Origin: Massilia niastensis DSM 21313
GTDB lineage: Bacteria; Pseudomonadota; Gammaproteobacteria; Burkholderiales; Burkholderiaceae_D
Direction of reading: 5' to 3'
DNA length: 64,000 nt
Assembly: GCF_000382345.1 (NCBI RefSeq)
Contig: NZ_KB908081.1
Span: forward strand, 1-64,000
The position numbers and the translations under genes are program-made. The notes beneath the pieces are model-generated. The model was not told the DNA's origin, ran no database searches, and saw only the letters and a program-made list of their open reading frames with translations. Positions within the stretch are counted from its first letter, which is position 1, and each line of letters opens with the position of its first letter. Below, piece by piece: positions 17,700 through 26,211 of this stretch.

Positions 17700-17754
17700 A
17701 TTCAATATATTGAATTTTTGTTCGACATATGAAACCAAGTTTTGTACATCGAAC
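17700..17754. promoter_or_regulatory. candidate operator region between xre-cupin and kbl
   Basis: ATTCAATATATTGAAT at 17700-17715 is a perfect 16-bp palindrome 38 bases before the regulator ATG and about 107 bases before the kbl ATG. A second inverted pair, GTTCGA (17720-17725) and TCGAAC (17749-17754), lies next to it. The region is markedly A/T-rich against its surroundings. Both are plausible binding sites for the XRE-cupin protein; the assignment is inferred from position and symmetry only. Confidence 0.55.
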
Positions 17755-17821
17755 TAGTCCAACGGTACAACATCAGACAACCACCGGTCAAGCCGGACCT
17801 TCAAGGATAAGGAGCACTTAC

Positions 17822-19027
17822 ATGAGCGACCAAGCCTTTTACAGCACCCTCCAGCAGAAACTCGATACGCTCAGGACCGAGGGCCTGTTCAAGCCGGAGC
17901 GCGTGCTCGCCTCGCGCCAGGGCGCGGAGGTGATCGCGCAGGACGGCCGTACGCTCATCAATATGTGCGCCAACAACTACCTTGGCCTGTCCGGCGACCC
18001 GGAAACCCAGAAGGCGGCCGCCGCCGCGCTGGAAAAATATGGCTACGGCCTGTCGTCGGTGCGCTTCATCTGCGGCACCCAGACCGTGCACAAGGAACTC
18101 GAGCAGAAGCTGTCGGAATTCCTCGGCACCGAAGACACGATCCTGTACGCGGCCGCGTTCGACGCCAACGGCGGCGTGTTCGAGCCGCTGTTCGACGAGA
18201 ACGACGCGATCATCTCGGACGCCCTGAACCACGCTTCGATCATCGACGGCGTCCGCCTGTGCAAGGCCGCGCGTTATCGCTATGCCAACAACGACATGGC
18301 CGACCTGGAACAGCAGCTGCAGGCCGCCACGGAAGCCGGCAAGCGCCACAAGATCATCGTCACCGACGGCGTGTTCTCGATGGACGGCACCATCGCCCAG
18401 CTCGACAGGATCGTCGAACTGGCCGAGCAATACGGCGCCCTGACCATGATCGACGAGTCGCACGCCTCGGGCTTCATGGGCAAGACCGGCCGCGGCACCC
18501 ACGAGCACTGCGGCGTGATCGGCAAGATCGACATCATCACCGGCACCCTGGGCAAGGCCCTGGGCGGCGCGATGGGCGGCTTCACCTCGGGCCGCAAGGA
18601 AGTCATCGAGACCCTGCGCCAGAAGTCGCGTCCCTACCTGTTCTCGAACACCCTGGCGCCGATGATCGCCGGCGCCTCGCTGGCCGTGCTGGACCGCATC
18701 TCGAAGTCGACCGAGCTGCGCGACCGCCTGCACGAGAACACCGCCTACTTCCGCAAGGAGATCGAGCGCATCGGCTTCACGATCAAGCCGGGCACCCACC
18801 CGGTGGTGCCGGTGATGCTGTTCGACGCCCCGGTGGCGCAGAAATTCGCGGCCCGCATGTTCGAACTGGGCGTGCTGCTGTCGGGCTTCTTCTACCCGGT
18901 GGTCCCGATGGGCCAGGCGCGCGTGCGCGTCCAGCTGTCGGCGGCGCACACCCGCGAGCAGCTCGACAAGGTGCTGGCCGCCTTCGAGCAGGCCGGCCGC
19001 GAGCTGGGCATCATCAAGAACAACTAA
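17822..19027 (+). CDS. kbl: 2-amino-3-ketobutyrate CoA ligase (glycine C-acetyltransferase)
   Basis: This 401-residue PLP enzyme converts 2-amino-3-oxobutanoate and CoA to glycine and acetyl-CoA, the second step of threonine degradation. It is a member of the alpha-oxoamine synthase family: DESHASGFMGKTGRGTHEH and the PLP lysine Lys245 in TGTLGKALGGAMGG are clear. The start at 17822 has AAGGAG nine bases upstream; an in-frame ATG at 17729 would add residues not found in the family. The tdh gene follows after 34 bases. Confidence 0.95.
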   Translation: MSDQAFYSTLQQKLDTLRTEGLFKPERVLASRQGAEVIAQDGRTLINMCANNYLGLSGDPETQKAAAAALEKYGYGLSSVRFICGTQTVHKELEQKLSEFLGTEDTILYAAAFDANGGVFEPLFDENDAIISDALNHASIIDGVRLCKAARYRYANNDMADLEQQLQAATEAGKRHKIIVTDGVFSMDGTIAQLDRIVELAEQYGALTMIDESHASGFMGKTGRGTHEHCGVIGKIDIITGTLGKALGGAMGGFTSGRKEVIETLRQKSRPYLFSNTLAPMIAGASLAVLDRISKSTELRDRLHENTAYFRKEIERIGFTIKPGTHPVVPVMLFDAPVAQKFAARMFELGVLLSGFFYPVVPMGQARVRVQLSAAHTREQLDKVLAAFEQAGRELGIIKNN

Positions 19028-19061
19028 GTACGGCAAGAACAACCAAGCAAGGAACGAAGTA

Positions 19062-20024
19062 ATGGAACGCATCCTCATCATCGGCGCCAACGGCCAGATC
19101 GGCAGTGAACTCGTCAGCGCGCTGGCCGCGCAGCACGGCGCGAACAACGTGATCGCCTCGGACATCGGCGCCAGGAACGTGTACGGCGCCGCGCGCTACA
19201 CCCAGCTCGACGTGCTGGACAAGGACAGTGTCGCGCAGCTGGTCGCCGACGAAGGCATCACCCAGGTGTACCAGCTGGCCGCGCTGCTGTCGGCCACCGG
19301 CGAGAAGGCGCCGCTCAAGGCCTGGAGCCTGAACATGGACGGCCTGCTCAACATCCTCGAGATCGCGCGCGAGCGCGGCGAGGCGGGCAAGCCGCTGAAG
19401 CTGTTCTGGCCCTCGTCGATCGCCGCCTTCGGCCCCAACACGCCGGGCGAGAACACGCCGCAGTACACCATCATGGACCCGACCACGATCTACGGCATCA
19501 GCAAGCTGGCCGGCGAGCGCCTGTGCGAGTACTACCAGAGCAAGTACGGCGTGGACGTGCGCAGCATCCGCTATCCGGGCATCATCAGCTACAAGTCGCC
19601 TCCGGGCGGCGGCACCACCGACTACGCGATCGCGATCTTCCATGCGGCGCTGCGCGGCGAGACCTACGAGTGCTTCCTGGGCCCGGAGACCACGCTGCCG
19701 ATGATCTACATGCCGGACGCGATCCGCGCCACCATCGAGCTGATGGACGCGCCGGCCGACAAGGTCGTGATCCGCTCCTCGTACAACGTGGCCGGCGTGT
19801 CCTTCAACCCGCGCGAACTGGCCGCCGCGATCACCCGCGCGCGCCCGAACTTCAGGATCGAGTACCGGCCCGACAGCCGCCAGGCGATCGCCGATTCCTG
19901 GCCGAAGAGCCTGGACGACAGCCGCGCCCGCGACGACTGGGGCTGGCAGGCGCGCGTCGGCCTGGAAGAGATGGTCGCCGACATGCTGAAGAATATCGAC
20001 GTCAGCCTGAGCGCAGCCGCCTGA
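19062..20024 (+). CDS. L-threonine 3-dehydrogenase, short-chain dehydrogenase type
   Basis: This 320-residue protein is an NAD-dependent epimerase/dehydratase-fold enzyme with the nucleotide motif GANGQIGS (8-15), Ser118/119 and the catalytic pair Tyr144/Lys148 (YGISK). Placement directly after kbl and the conserved GENTPQ and YKSPPGGGTTDYA segments match the short-chain type of threonine dehydrogenase described in Cupriavidus necator. It is not the zinc-dependent E. coli Tdh type. It oxidises threonine to 2-amino-3-ketobutyrate for Kbl. The gene order kbl-tdh supports the function strongly. Confidence 0.88.
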   Translation: MERILIIGANGQIGSELVSALAAQHGANNVIASDIGARNVYGAARYTQLDVLDKDSVAQLVADEGITQVYQLAALLSATGEKAPLKAWSLNMDGLLNILEIARERGEAGKPLKLFWPSSIAAFGPNTPGENTPQYTIMDPTTIYGISKLAGERLCEYYQSKYGVDVRSIRYPGIISYKSPPGGGTTDYAIAIFHAALRGETYECFLGPETTLPMIYMPDAIRATIELMDAPADKVVIRSSYNVAGVSFNPRELAAAITRARPNFRIEYRPDSRQAIADSWPKSLDDSRARDDWGWQARVGLEEMVADMLKNIDVSLSAAA

Positions 20025-20098
20025 TTCCTTGCGGCCCGGGCAGCCGCACCCCATATATAAAACAAATAATCCCACCAACGGGAATAGTGAGACAACAG

Positions 20099-21484
20099 AT
20101 GGACATGAGTGTTTTTGATTTGTTCAAGATCGGCATCGGGCCGTCGAGCTCCCACACGGTGGGGCCGATGGTCGCCGCGCGCCGCTTCCTGCTCGAATGC
20201 GGTCCGCTCGACGAGGCGGTCGGCGTCGAGGCGCACCTGTACGGCTCGCTCGCGCTGACCGGGGTCGGCCATGCGACCGACAAGGCGGTGATCCTGGGCC
20301 TGATGGGCGAGACCCCGCAGGGCGTGGATCCGGTGGCGGTCCCGGACAAGCTGGACGAGGCCGAACTGGAAGGCGCCCTCAAGCTGCTGGGCACGAAGAT
20401 GGTGCCGTTCAGCGCCAGGACCGGCCTGGTCTGGCACAAGACCTCGACCCTGCCGGAACACCCGAACGGGATGCGCTTCGTGCTGCGGCTGGCGGACGGC
20501 AGCATCATCGAGCGCATCTACTACTCGGTCGGCGGCGGCTTCATCACCGCGGCCGGCGAATCCCAGGCGCACGCGGCGCCAGCCGGGACCCCGGTGCCAT
20601 TCCCCTTCGATACGATGGTCCAGCTGCTGGAGCAGGGCAAGCGTCATGGCCTGAGCATTCCCCACATGTTGCGGGCGAACGAGTGCGCGCGCATGACGAA
20701 CCAACAACTCGACGCGGGCCTGGACAAGATCTGGGCCGTGATGCGCGAATGTATCGGCCACGGCCTGGTGACCGAAGGCCAGCTCCCGGGCGGGCTGAAC
20801 GTGCGCCGCCGCGCCGCCGGCCTGTGGAAGCAGGCCCAGCAATCCCAGCAGCAGCCGCGCAACGAGCTGCCGCATGATGCGGTGCAGCAGGTGAGCCTGT
20901 ACGCGATGGCCGTGAACGAGGAAAATGCGGCCGGCGGGCGTGTCGTCACGGCGCCGACCAATGGCGCGGCGGGCATCATCCCGGCCGTGCTGCGCTACTA
21001 CGCCGAGGACTGCCGCCCCAGCGATCCGGTGCGCGGGGTGCGCGATTTCCTGCTCACCTCGGCGGCCATCGGCATGCTGTGCAAGAAGAACGCATCGATC
21101 TCGGGCGCCGAGATCGGCTGCCAGGGCGAGGTCGGCGTGGCCTGCGCGATGGCGGCGGCCGGGCTGGTGGCGGCCCTCGGCGGCAGCAACGAGCAGATCG
21201 AGAACGCGGCCGAGATCGGCATCGAGCACCACCTGGGCATGACCTGCGACCCGATCGGCGGGCTGGTGCAGATTCCCTGCATCGAGCGCAACGGGATGGG
21301 GGCGATCAAGGCGATCACCGCGGCCTCGCTGGCGCTGAAGGGCGACGGTACCCACTTCGTCAGCCTGGACAACGTGATCGAAACGATGCGCCAGACCGGG
21401 GCCGACATGCAGGTGAAGTACAAGGAAACCTCGCTCGGCGGCCTGGCGGTGCACGTGGTGACGGTCAATCACGCGGCTTGCTAG
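20099..21484 (+). CDS. sdaA: L-serine ammonia-lyase (iron-sulfur dependent)
   Basis: This 461-residue single-chain L-serine dehydratase converts serine to pyruvate and ammonia with a [4Fe-4S] cluster. The N-terminal beta domain has [11 protein letters not shown]; the C-terminal alpha domain has Cys residues in [28 protein letters not shown] and [11 protein letters not shown] that bind the cluster. Length is normal. The ATG at 20099 is taken; an ATG two codons on (20105) is equally plausible. The frame upstream is open but antisense or overlapping tdh and not used. It lies 74 bases after tdh. Confidence 0.93.
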   Translation: MDMSVFDLFKIGIGPSSSHTVGPMVAARRFLLECGPLDEAVGVEAHLYGSLALTGVGHATDKAVILGLMGETPQGVDPVAVPDKLDEAELEGALKLLGTKMVPFSARTGLVWHKTSTLPEHPNGMRFVLRLADGSIIERIYYSVGGGFITAAGESQAHAAPAGTPVPFPFDTMVQLLEQGKRHGLSIPHMLRANECARMTNQQLDAGLDKIWAVMRECIGHGLVTEGQLPGGLNVRRRAAGLWKQAQQSQQQPRNELPHDAVQQVSLYAMAVNEENAAGGRVVTAPTNGAAGIIPAVLRYYAEDCRPSDPVRGVRDFLLTSAAIGMLCKKNASISGAEIGCQGEVGVACAMAAAGLVAALGGSNEQIENAAEIGIEHHLGMTCDPIGGLVQIPCIERNGMGAIKAITAASLALKGDGTHFVSLDNVIETMRQTGADMQVKYKETSLGGLAVHVVTVNHAAC

Positions 21485-21508
21485 AACGCTAACGCTTGGT
21501 CACGCGAT

Positions 21509-21533
21509 CCTGGATCCCCATGCGGGATCCAGG
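21509..21533. terminator. 10-bp perfect hairpin after sdaA
   Basis: CCTGGATCCC pairs with GGGATCCAGG around a CATGC loop, 25 bases after the sdaA stop. There is no T-run directly after it. The GGATCC-rich stem may be an intergenic repeat rather than a dedicated terminator. Confidence 0.5.
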
Positions 21534-21628
21534 TCCGCAGCGCACCACAAACGCATCCTTCCACCCCCAAATTTCATTCACCCAACTCCATTTTTTGCAG
21601 CACAGCATACTTTTTGATCCGCTCACAC

Positions 21629-21634
21629 TATAAT
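21629..21634 (+). promoter_or_regulatory. -10 element of the thrC promoter
   Basis: A consensus TATAAT in an A/T-rich stretch lies 40 bases before the thrC ATG. No good -35 hexamer stands at 16-18 bases upstream, so an activator or A/T-rich upstream element may be needed. It probably drives thrC-moeA-moaD. Confidence 0.5.
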
Positions 21635-21673
21635 AAAGTTTCAACGTGAGCCCCCAACTGGATCTTCTACCGT

Positions 21674-23149
21674 ATGCATTATGTGTCCACCCGCGCGACG
21701 AGCGCGTCCGCAGCACGCAATCCCCAACTGTTTTCCGACATCCTGCTGGGCGGCCTGGCCCCCGATGGCGGGCTGTATCTGCCGAGCGAGTACCCCCAGG
21801 TCACCGGCGCCGAGCTCGATGCATGGCGCAAGCTGCCGTATGCCGAACTGGCCTTTGAAATCCTGCGCAAGTTCGCCACCGACATTCCGGAAGCCGACCT
21901 GCGCGCCCTGACCGCGCGTACCTACACCCCCGAGGTCTACCGCAACGCCCGCGCCGACGAGTCGAGCGCCGACATCACGCCGCTGCGCGTGCTGGAAGAC
22001 GGGGCGAACGGCAAGCTGGTCCTGCAGGCGCTGTCGAACGGCCCGACCCTGGCCTTCAAGGACATGGCGATGCAACTGCTCGGCAACCTGTTCGAGTATG
22101 CACTGGCCCGGAACAACGAGGAACTGAACATCTTCGGCGCCACTTCGGGCGACACCGGCAGCGCCGCCGAATACGCGATGCGCGGCAAGCGCGGCGTGCG
22201 CGTGTTCATGCTGTCCCCGCACCGCAAGATGAGCGCCTTCCAGACCGCCCAGATGTTCAGCCTGCAGGATCCGAACATCTTCAACATCGCCGTCGAAGGC
22301 GTGTTCGACGACTGCCAGGACCTGGTCAAGGCCGTCTCGAACGACCTGTCGTTCAAGGCGCGCCACAAGATCGGCACCGTCAACTCGATCAACTGGGCGC
22401 GCGTCGTGGCCCAGGTCGTGTACTACTTCCGCGGCTATCTTGCCGCCACCACCAGCAACGACCAGAAGGTCTCGTTCACGGTACCGTCTGGGAACTTCGG
22501 CAACATCTGCGCCGGCCATATCGCCCGCATGATGGGCCTGCCGATCGACAAGCTGGTCGCCGCCACCAACGAGAACGACGTGCTGGACGAGTTCTTCCGC
22601 ACCGGCGTCTACCGCGTGCGCAAGTCGTCCGAGACCTTCCACACCAGCAGCCCGTCGATGGACATCTCGAAAGCCTCGAACTTCGAGCGTTTCGTCTACG
22701 AACTGGTGGGCCGCGACGCCGAACGCACCCACGCGCTGTTCCGCAAGGTCGACACCCACGGCGGCTTCGACCTGTCGGGCGCGCCGGGCAGCGATGGGGA
22801 CGAGTTCAAGCTGGTGGCGAACTACGGCTTCCAGTCGGGCCGCTCGACCCATGCGGACCGCGTGGCGACCATCCGCGACGTGGCGGACGACTACGGCATC
22901 ACGATCGACACCCACACCGCCGACGGCATCAAGGTCGCACGCGAGCGCATGCAGCCGGGCGTGCCGATGATCGTGCTCGAGACGGCGCTGGCCGCCAAGT
23001 TCAACGAGACGATCCTGGAGGCGCTCGGCGCCGATGCGGAGCGCCCGGCCGGCTTCGAGGACATCGAAACGCTGCCGCAGCGCTTCGTCGTCATGCCGGC
23101 CGACGTCGACCGCATGAAGGCCTACATCGCCGAGCACACGGGGCTGTGA
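21674..23149 (+). CDS. thrC: threonine synthase
   Basis: This 491-residue PLP enzyme converts O-phosphohomoserine to threonine. The PLP lysine is Lys129 in TLAFKDMAMQLLG; FGATSGDTGSAAEYAM and VPSGNFGNICAGHIARMMG are the phosphate-binding and family segments. The length is that of the longer bacterial/fungal class. In related bacteria thrC usually follows hom; here it stands after sdaA with its own promoter. The stop TGA shares a base with the ATG of moeA. Confidence 0.96.
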   Translation: MHYVSTRATSASAARNPQLFSDILLGGLAPDGGLYLPSEYPQVTGAELDAWRKLPYAELAFEILRKFATDIPEADLRALTARTYTPEVYRNARADESSADITPLRVLEDGANGKLVLQALSNGPTLAFKDMAMQLLGNLFEYALARNNEELNIFGATSGDTGSAAEYAMRGKRGVRVFMLSPHRKMSAFQTAQMFSLQDPNIFNIAVEGVFDDCQDLVKAVSNDLSFKARHKIGTVNSINWARVVAQVVYYFRGYLAATTSNDQKVSFTVPSGNFGNICAGHIARMMGLPIDKLVAATNENDVLDEFFRTGVYRVRKSSETFHTSSPSMDISKASNFERFVYELVGRDAERTHALFRKVDTHGGFDLSGAPGSDGDEFKLVANYGFQSGRSTHADRVATIRDVADDYGITIDTHTADGIKVARERMQPGVPMIVLETALAAKFNETILEALGADAERPAGFEDIETLPQRFVVMPADVDRMKAYIAEHTGL

Positions 23150-24408
23150 TGGGCGCGCCCGCACCGAAAGCACCGATGTTGTCGGTCCGCGAAGCGATCG
23201 ACTACCTGCTCGACGCGGCGCGGCCGGTCGAGGATGTCGAGACCGTGGCGACCCTGGAAGCCAACGGGCGGGTGCTGGCCGACGACGTGGCCTCCACGAT
23301 CGACGTGCCTTCGGCCGACAACACCCAGATGGACGGCTATGCGGTGCGGGCCGCGGACTGCGCCAGTGGCAGCGCCACCCTGCGGGTGGCCCAGCGCGTC
23401 CCGGCCGGCAGCGTCGGCCAGCCCCTGGAGCCCGGCACCGCGGCGCGCATCTTCACCGGCGCCCTGATTCCGCCGGGCGCGGACGCCGTCGTGATGCAGG
23501 AGCAGTGCGAAACGGCGGGCGACAGCGTCACCGTGCGCCACACGCCGCGCGAGGGCGAATGGATCCGCCGCAAGGGCGAGGACATCGTCGCCGGCTCCGT
23601 GATCCTGGCGGCGGGCGCCCGCCTGCGCAGCCAGGAACTGGGCCTGGCCGCCTCGGTCGGCCTGGCCAGCCTGCCGGTGCGCCGCCGCCTGCGGGTGGCG
23701 GTGTTCTTCACCGGCGACGAACTGACCATGCCGGGCGAAGCCCCCGCCGGCCATCTCGCGCCGGGCGCGATCTACAACTCGAACCGTTTCACCTTGCGCG
23801 GGCTGCTGGAGAACTTCGGCTGCGAGATCACCGACTACGGGATCGTGCCGGACTCCCTGGGAACCACCCGCGACACGCTGCGCGAAGCGGCGCGCGAGCA
23901 TGACCTGATCATCACCTCGGGCGGCGTCTCGGTCGGCGAAGAGGACCACATCAAGCCGGCGGTGGAAGCGGAAGGGCGCCTGGACATGTGGCAGATCGCC
24001 GTCAAGCCGGGCAAGCCGCTGGCCTTCGGCGAAGTACGGCGCGAAGGCGGACCGGAAGGCGGCGCCGCCTTCTTCCTGGGACTGCCGGGCAATCCGGTGT
24101 CGAGCTTCGTCACCTTCCTGCTGTTCGTCCGTCCTTTCCTGCTGCGCCTGCAGGGCGTGAGCGGTCCGGTCGAGCCGTGCGGCTACATCGTGCGCTCCGA
24201 CTTCAACTGGCCGAAGGCGGACCGGCGCAACGAATTCCTGCGCGTGCGCATGAATTCGGCGGGCGGCCTGGACCTGTTCCCGAACCAGGGTTCCGGGGTG
24301 CTGACCTCGACGGTCTGGGGCGATGGGCTGGTGGATAACCCGCCGGGAAATTCGATCGCCGAGGGCGACCTGGTGCGCTTCATCCCGTTCGCGGAACTAC
24401 AGCATTGA
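23149..24408 (+). CDS. moeA: molybdopterin molybdenumtransferase
   Basis: This 419-residue enzyme inserts molybdate into adenylylated molybdopterin. Typical features are DNTQMDGYAVR in domain I, VAVFFTGDELTMPGE and the MoCF-binding region ITSGGVSVGEEDHIKPAVE, and LPGNPVSSFVTFLLFVRPFLL. The start ATG overlaps the thrC stop by one base (TGATG); a GTG one codon earlier is possible. It is followed 7 bases after its stop by moaD, so thrC-moeA-moaD are one transcript. Confidence 0.95.
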   Translation: MGAPAPKAPMLSVREAIDYLLDAARPVEDVETVATLEANGRVLADDVASTIDVPSADNTQMDGYAVRAADCASGSATLRVAQRVPAGSVGQPLEPGTAARIFTGALIPPGADAVVMQEQCETAGDSVTVRHTPREGEWIRRKGEDIVAGSVILAAGARLRSQELGLAASVGLASLPVRRRLRVAVFFTGDELTMPGEAPAGHLAPGAIYNSNRFTLRGLLENFGCEITDYGIVPDSLGTTRDTLREAAREHDLIITSGGVSVGEEDHIKPAVEAEGRLDMWQIAVKPGKPLAFGEVRREGGPEGGAAFFLGLPGNPVSSFVTFLLFVRPFLLRLQGVSGPVEPCGYIVRSDFNWPKADRRNEFLRVRMNSAGGLDLFPNQGSGVLTSTVWGDGLVDNPPGNSIAEGDLVRFIPFAELQH

Positions 24409-24415
24409 GGCAGAC

Positions 24416-24673
24416 ATGAAGATCACCCTGCGTTATTTCGCCTCGGTGCGCGAGGCGGTCGGCCTCGGGGCCGAGCCTTTCGAAGTGCCGGCGGGCGTGA
24501 CGACGGTCGGCGCGGTGCGCGAACGGCTCGCCGCGCGCGGCGGCGCCTGGGCCGAAGCCCTGACTCCCCAGCGCGCGGTGCGCATGGCCTGCAACCAGGT
24601 GATGTGCGGACCCGAGACCCTCATCGCCGAGGGTTCGGAAGTGGCATTCTTCCCGCCGGTGACGGGCGGCTGA
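24416..24673 (+). CDS. moaD: molybdopterin synthase sulfur carrier subunit
   Basis: This 85-residue ubiquitin-fold protein ends in the Gly-Gly (PPVTGG) that is thiocarboxylated to donate sulfur in molybdopterin synthesis. Start ITLRYFASVREAVG and end EVAFFPPVTGG are typical of MoaD. It lies just behind moeA. The catalytic partner gene moaE, which commonly follows, is absent: the next gene is on the other strand 42 bases on. MoaE must come from another locus. Confidence 0.95.
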   Translation: MKITLRYFASVREAVGLGAEPFEVPAGVTTVGAVRERLAARGGAWAEALTPQRAVRMACNQVMCGPETLIAEGSEVAFFPPVTGG

Positions 24674-24683
24674 CGTATCAACC

Positions 24684-24706
24684 CGTGGGCGGGTCTCCCG
24701 CCCACG
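24684..24706. terminator. hairpin between convergent moaD and TRAP binding-protein genes
   Basis: CGTGGGCGGG pairs perfectly with CCCGCCCACG around a TCT loop in the 42-base gap between two convergent genes. It could slow transcription from both sides. No T-run is present. Confidence 0.5.
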
Positions 24707-24715
24707 CGTCAACGA

Positions 24716-25756
24716 TCAGATTGTGGCGATCGACTGCTCCGCCAGTTGCAGCAGACGCGCGCAGTTGTCGCTGCGCCCGGCGAACTCCTTCCACGCGGTG
24801 TTGCGCGCCACGTCCTGCCACTTGCGCAGCGATTCCGGGTTCATGTCGATCACCCTGGCGCCGACGCGCTGGTAGACCGCGGCCACCGCCGCGTCGTCGG
24901 CGCGCGCCGCCTGCAGCGCGAATCTTTCCAGGTCGGCGCCGACCGCCATCACCGCGGCCTGCTGCTCCTTGCTCAGGCGGTCGTACACGGTGCGCGACAT
25001 CAGGAGCGGCTCGAACATGAACCAGTAGGAGCCGCCGCGCGCCGTGGTGAGCGAGCGCGCCGATTCCTGCAGCCGGAACGAGATCAGCGAGGTCGACGAG
25101 GTCAGGGCCGCGTCCAGCGCGCCGCTGCGCAGCGCCGCCTGGATCTCGTTGGACGGCAGGTTGACCACGGTCGCGCCGGCGTCCTGCAGCAGCAGGTCCA
25201 TCTCGCGCGAGCCACCGCGCACCTTCAGGCCGCGCGCATCCTCCGGATCGACGATCGGCGCGCCGCGCGAAGCGACGCCGCCGGCCTGCCAGATCCAGCT
25301 CACGATCACCAGCCCCTGTTCGCCCAGGATGCGCGACAGCTCGCGCCCGACCGGCGCATTCTTCCAGCCATAACCCTGTTCGTACGAGGTGACCAGGGCC
25401 GGCATCAGGCCGATGTTGGCTTCCGGAGATTCGCCTCCCGCATACGACAGCGGCACCAGCGCCATGTCCAGCTTGCTGCTGCGCAGGGCGGAGAACTGGG
25501 TGTTCGCCGGCATCAGGGTCGAGTCCGGATAAATCGAGAACTTTATTCCCCCGCGGGTGCGCTTCTCGACTTCGGCCGCGAACATGCGGCACAGCCGGTC
25601 ACGGAAGTCCCCTTCGGCGATGCTGCCGCGCGGGAACTGGTGGGAGATCTTGAGATTGGCCGGCTGCGCCCAGGCGGACTGCATCCAGAGTGGGCTGGAC
25701 GCGATTGCGCCCAGCATTGTCCTGCGGGTCAATGCTGACCTTGTCATTACCGACAT
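24716..25756 (-). CDS. TRAP transporter substrate-binding protein (DctP family)
   Basis: This 346-residue periplasmic binding protein has a signal with a twin-arginine-like TRRTMLGA followed by a hydrophobic stretch ending AWAQ. The family segment GLKVRGGSREMDLLLQDAGATVVNLP contains the conserved Arg that binds the substrate carboxylate. The start at 25756 is chosen because GGAGG stands six bases upstream; the ATG at 25762 is too close to that site. No DctQ or DctM membrane genes are adjacent, so it is an orphan binding protein; the ligand is unknown, probably a carboxylate. Confidence 0.87.
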   Translation of the reverse strand: MSVMTRSALTRRTMLGAIASSPLWMQSAWAQPANLKISHQFPRGSIAEGDFRDRLCRMFAAEVEKRTRGGIKFSIYPDSTLMPANTQFSALRSSKLDMALVPLSYAGGESPEANIGLMPALVTSYEQGYGWKNAPVGRELSRILGEQGLVIVSWIWQAGGVASRGAPIVDPEDARGLKVRGGSREMDLLLQDAGATVVNLPSNEIQAALRSGALDAALTSSTSLISFRLQESARSLTTARGGSYWFMFEPLLMSRTVYDRLSKEQQAAVMAVGADLERFALQAARADDAAVAAVYQRVGARVIDMNPESLRKWQDVARNTAWKEFAGRSDNCARLLQLAEQSIATI

Positions 25757-25847
25757 ACACATCCTCCAAGATGTTTTAACGGACCGCCAGTCGGATCGTG
25801 GAATACCTCGTGCGAGCGGGTTCCCATCGTCCTTCCTGACGAGTACA

Positions 25848-25875
25848 AGAATATTCCTGCTACATCTATTGTCAA
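25848..25875 (-). promoter_or_regulatory. sigma-70-type promoter of the TRAP binding-protein gene
   Basis: Read leftwards, a consensus TTGACA (25875-25870) is followed after 16 bases by TATTCT (25853-25848). The predicted leader is about 85 bases. The stretch is A/T-rich compared with the flanks, and AAGAATATTC at the -10 region is partly palindromic. The rest of the 219-base gap holds nothing I recognise. Confidence 0.6.
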
Positions 25876-25975
25876 GCGGAATCTTATAGATATTGCAAAA
25901 GCATAGGCCGGGCGGGTCCGCGGCATGTCCCGGACCGGCGCGCGCCGTCTTGACGCAGCCGGGAGGATGGTCGGG

Positions 25976-26200
25976 TCAGCGGCGCGGCTTGAGCTTGTCG
26001 GGCGGCGGGCTGCAGTGGGCGCAGGACCGGCGGTAGCGCGAGAAGACGAAGATGCCGGCGGCCAGCGCCGACCAGCCCAGCGTGGCCGGCCAGGTCGCCG
26101 CCAGGCTGTCGCCGCGCAGCAGGTCGACGACGATCAGCAGGAGGAACATGGTGCCGGCGGCCAGCAGGTATTGGCCTATCCAGTAGGTCGGGTTGCGCAT
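25976..26200 (-). CDS. small two-helix membrane protein, unknown
   Basis: This 74-residue protein has two hydrophobic segments (about 8-28 and 36-54) and a short tail with CAHC and basic residues. I do not recognise the family. AAAGGA stands before the start codon, and the gene begins 11 bases after the stop of the hydrolase gene on the same strand, so it is probably translated as the second gene of that unit. A CxxC tail may bind metal or form a disulfide; this is speculation. Confidence 0.65.
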   Translation of the reverse strand: MRNPTYWIGQYLLAAGTMFLLLIVVDLLRGDSLAATWPATLGWSALAAGIFVFSRYRRSCAHCSPPPDKLKPRR

Positions 26201-26211
26201 GGCGGGTCCTT

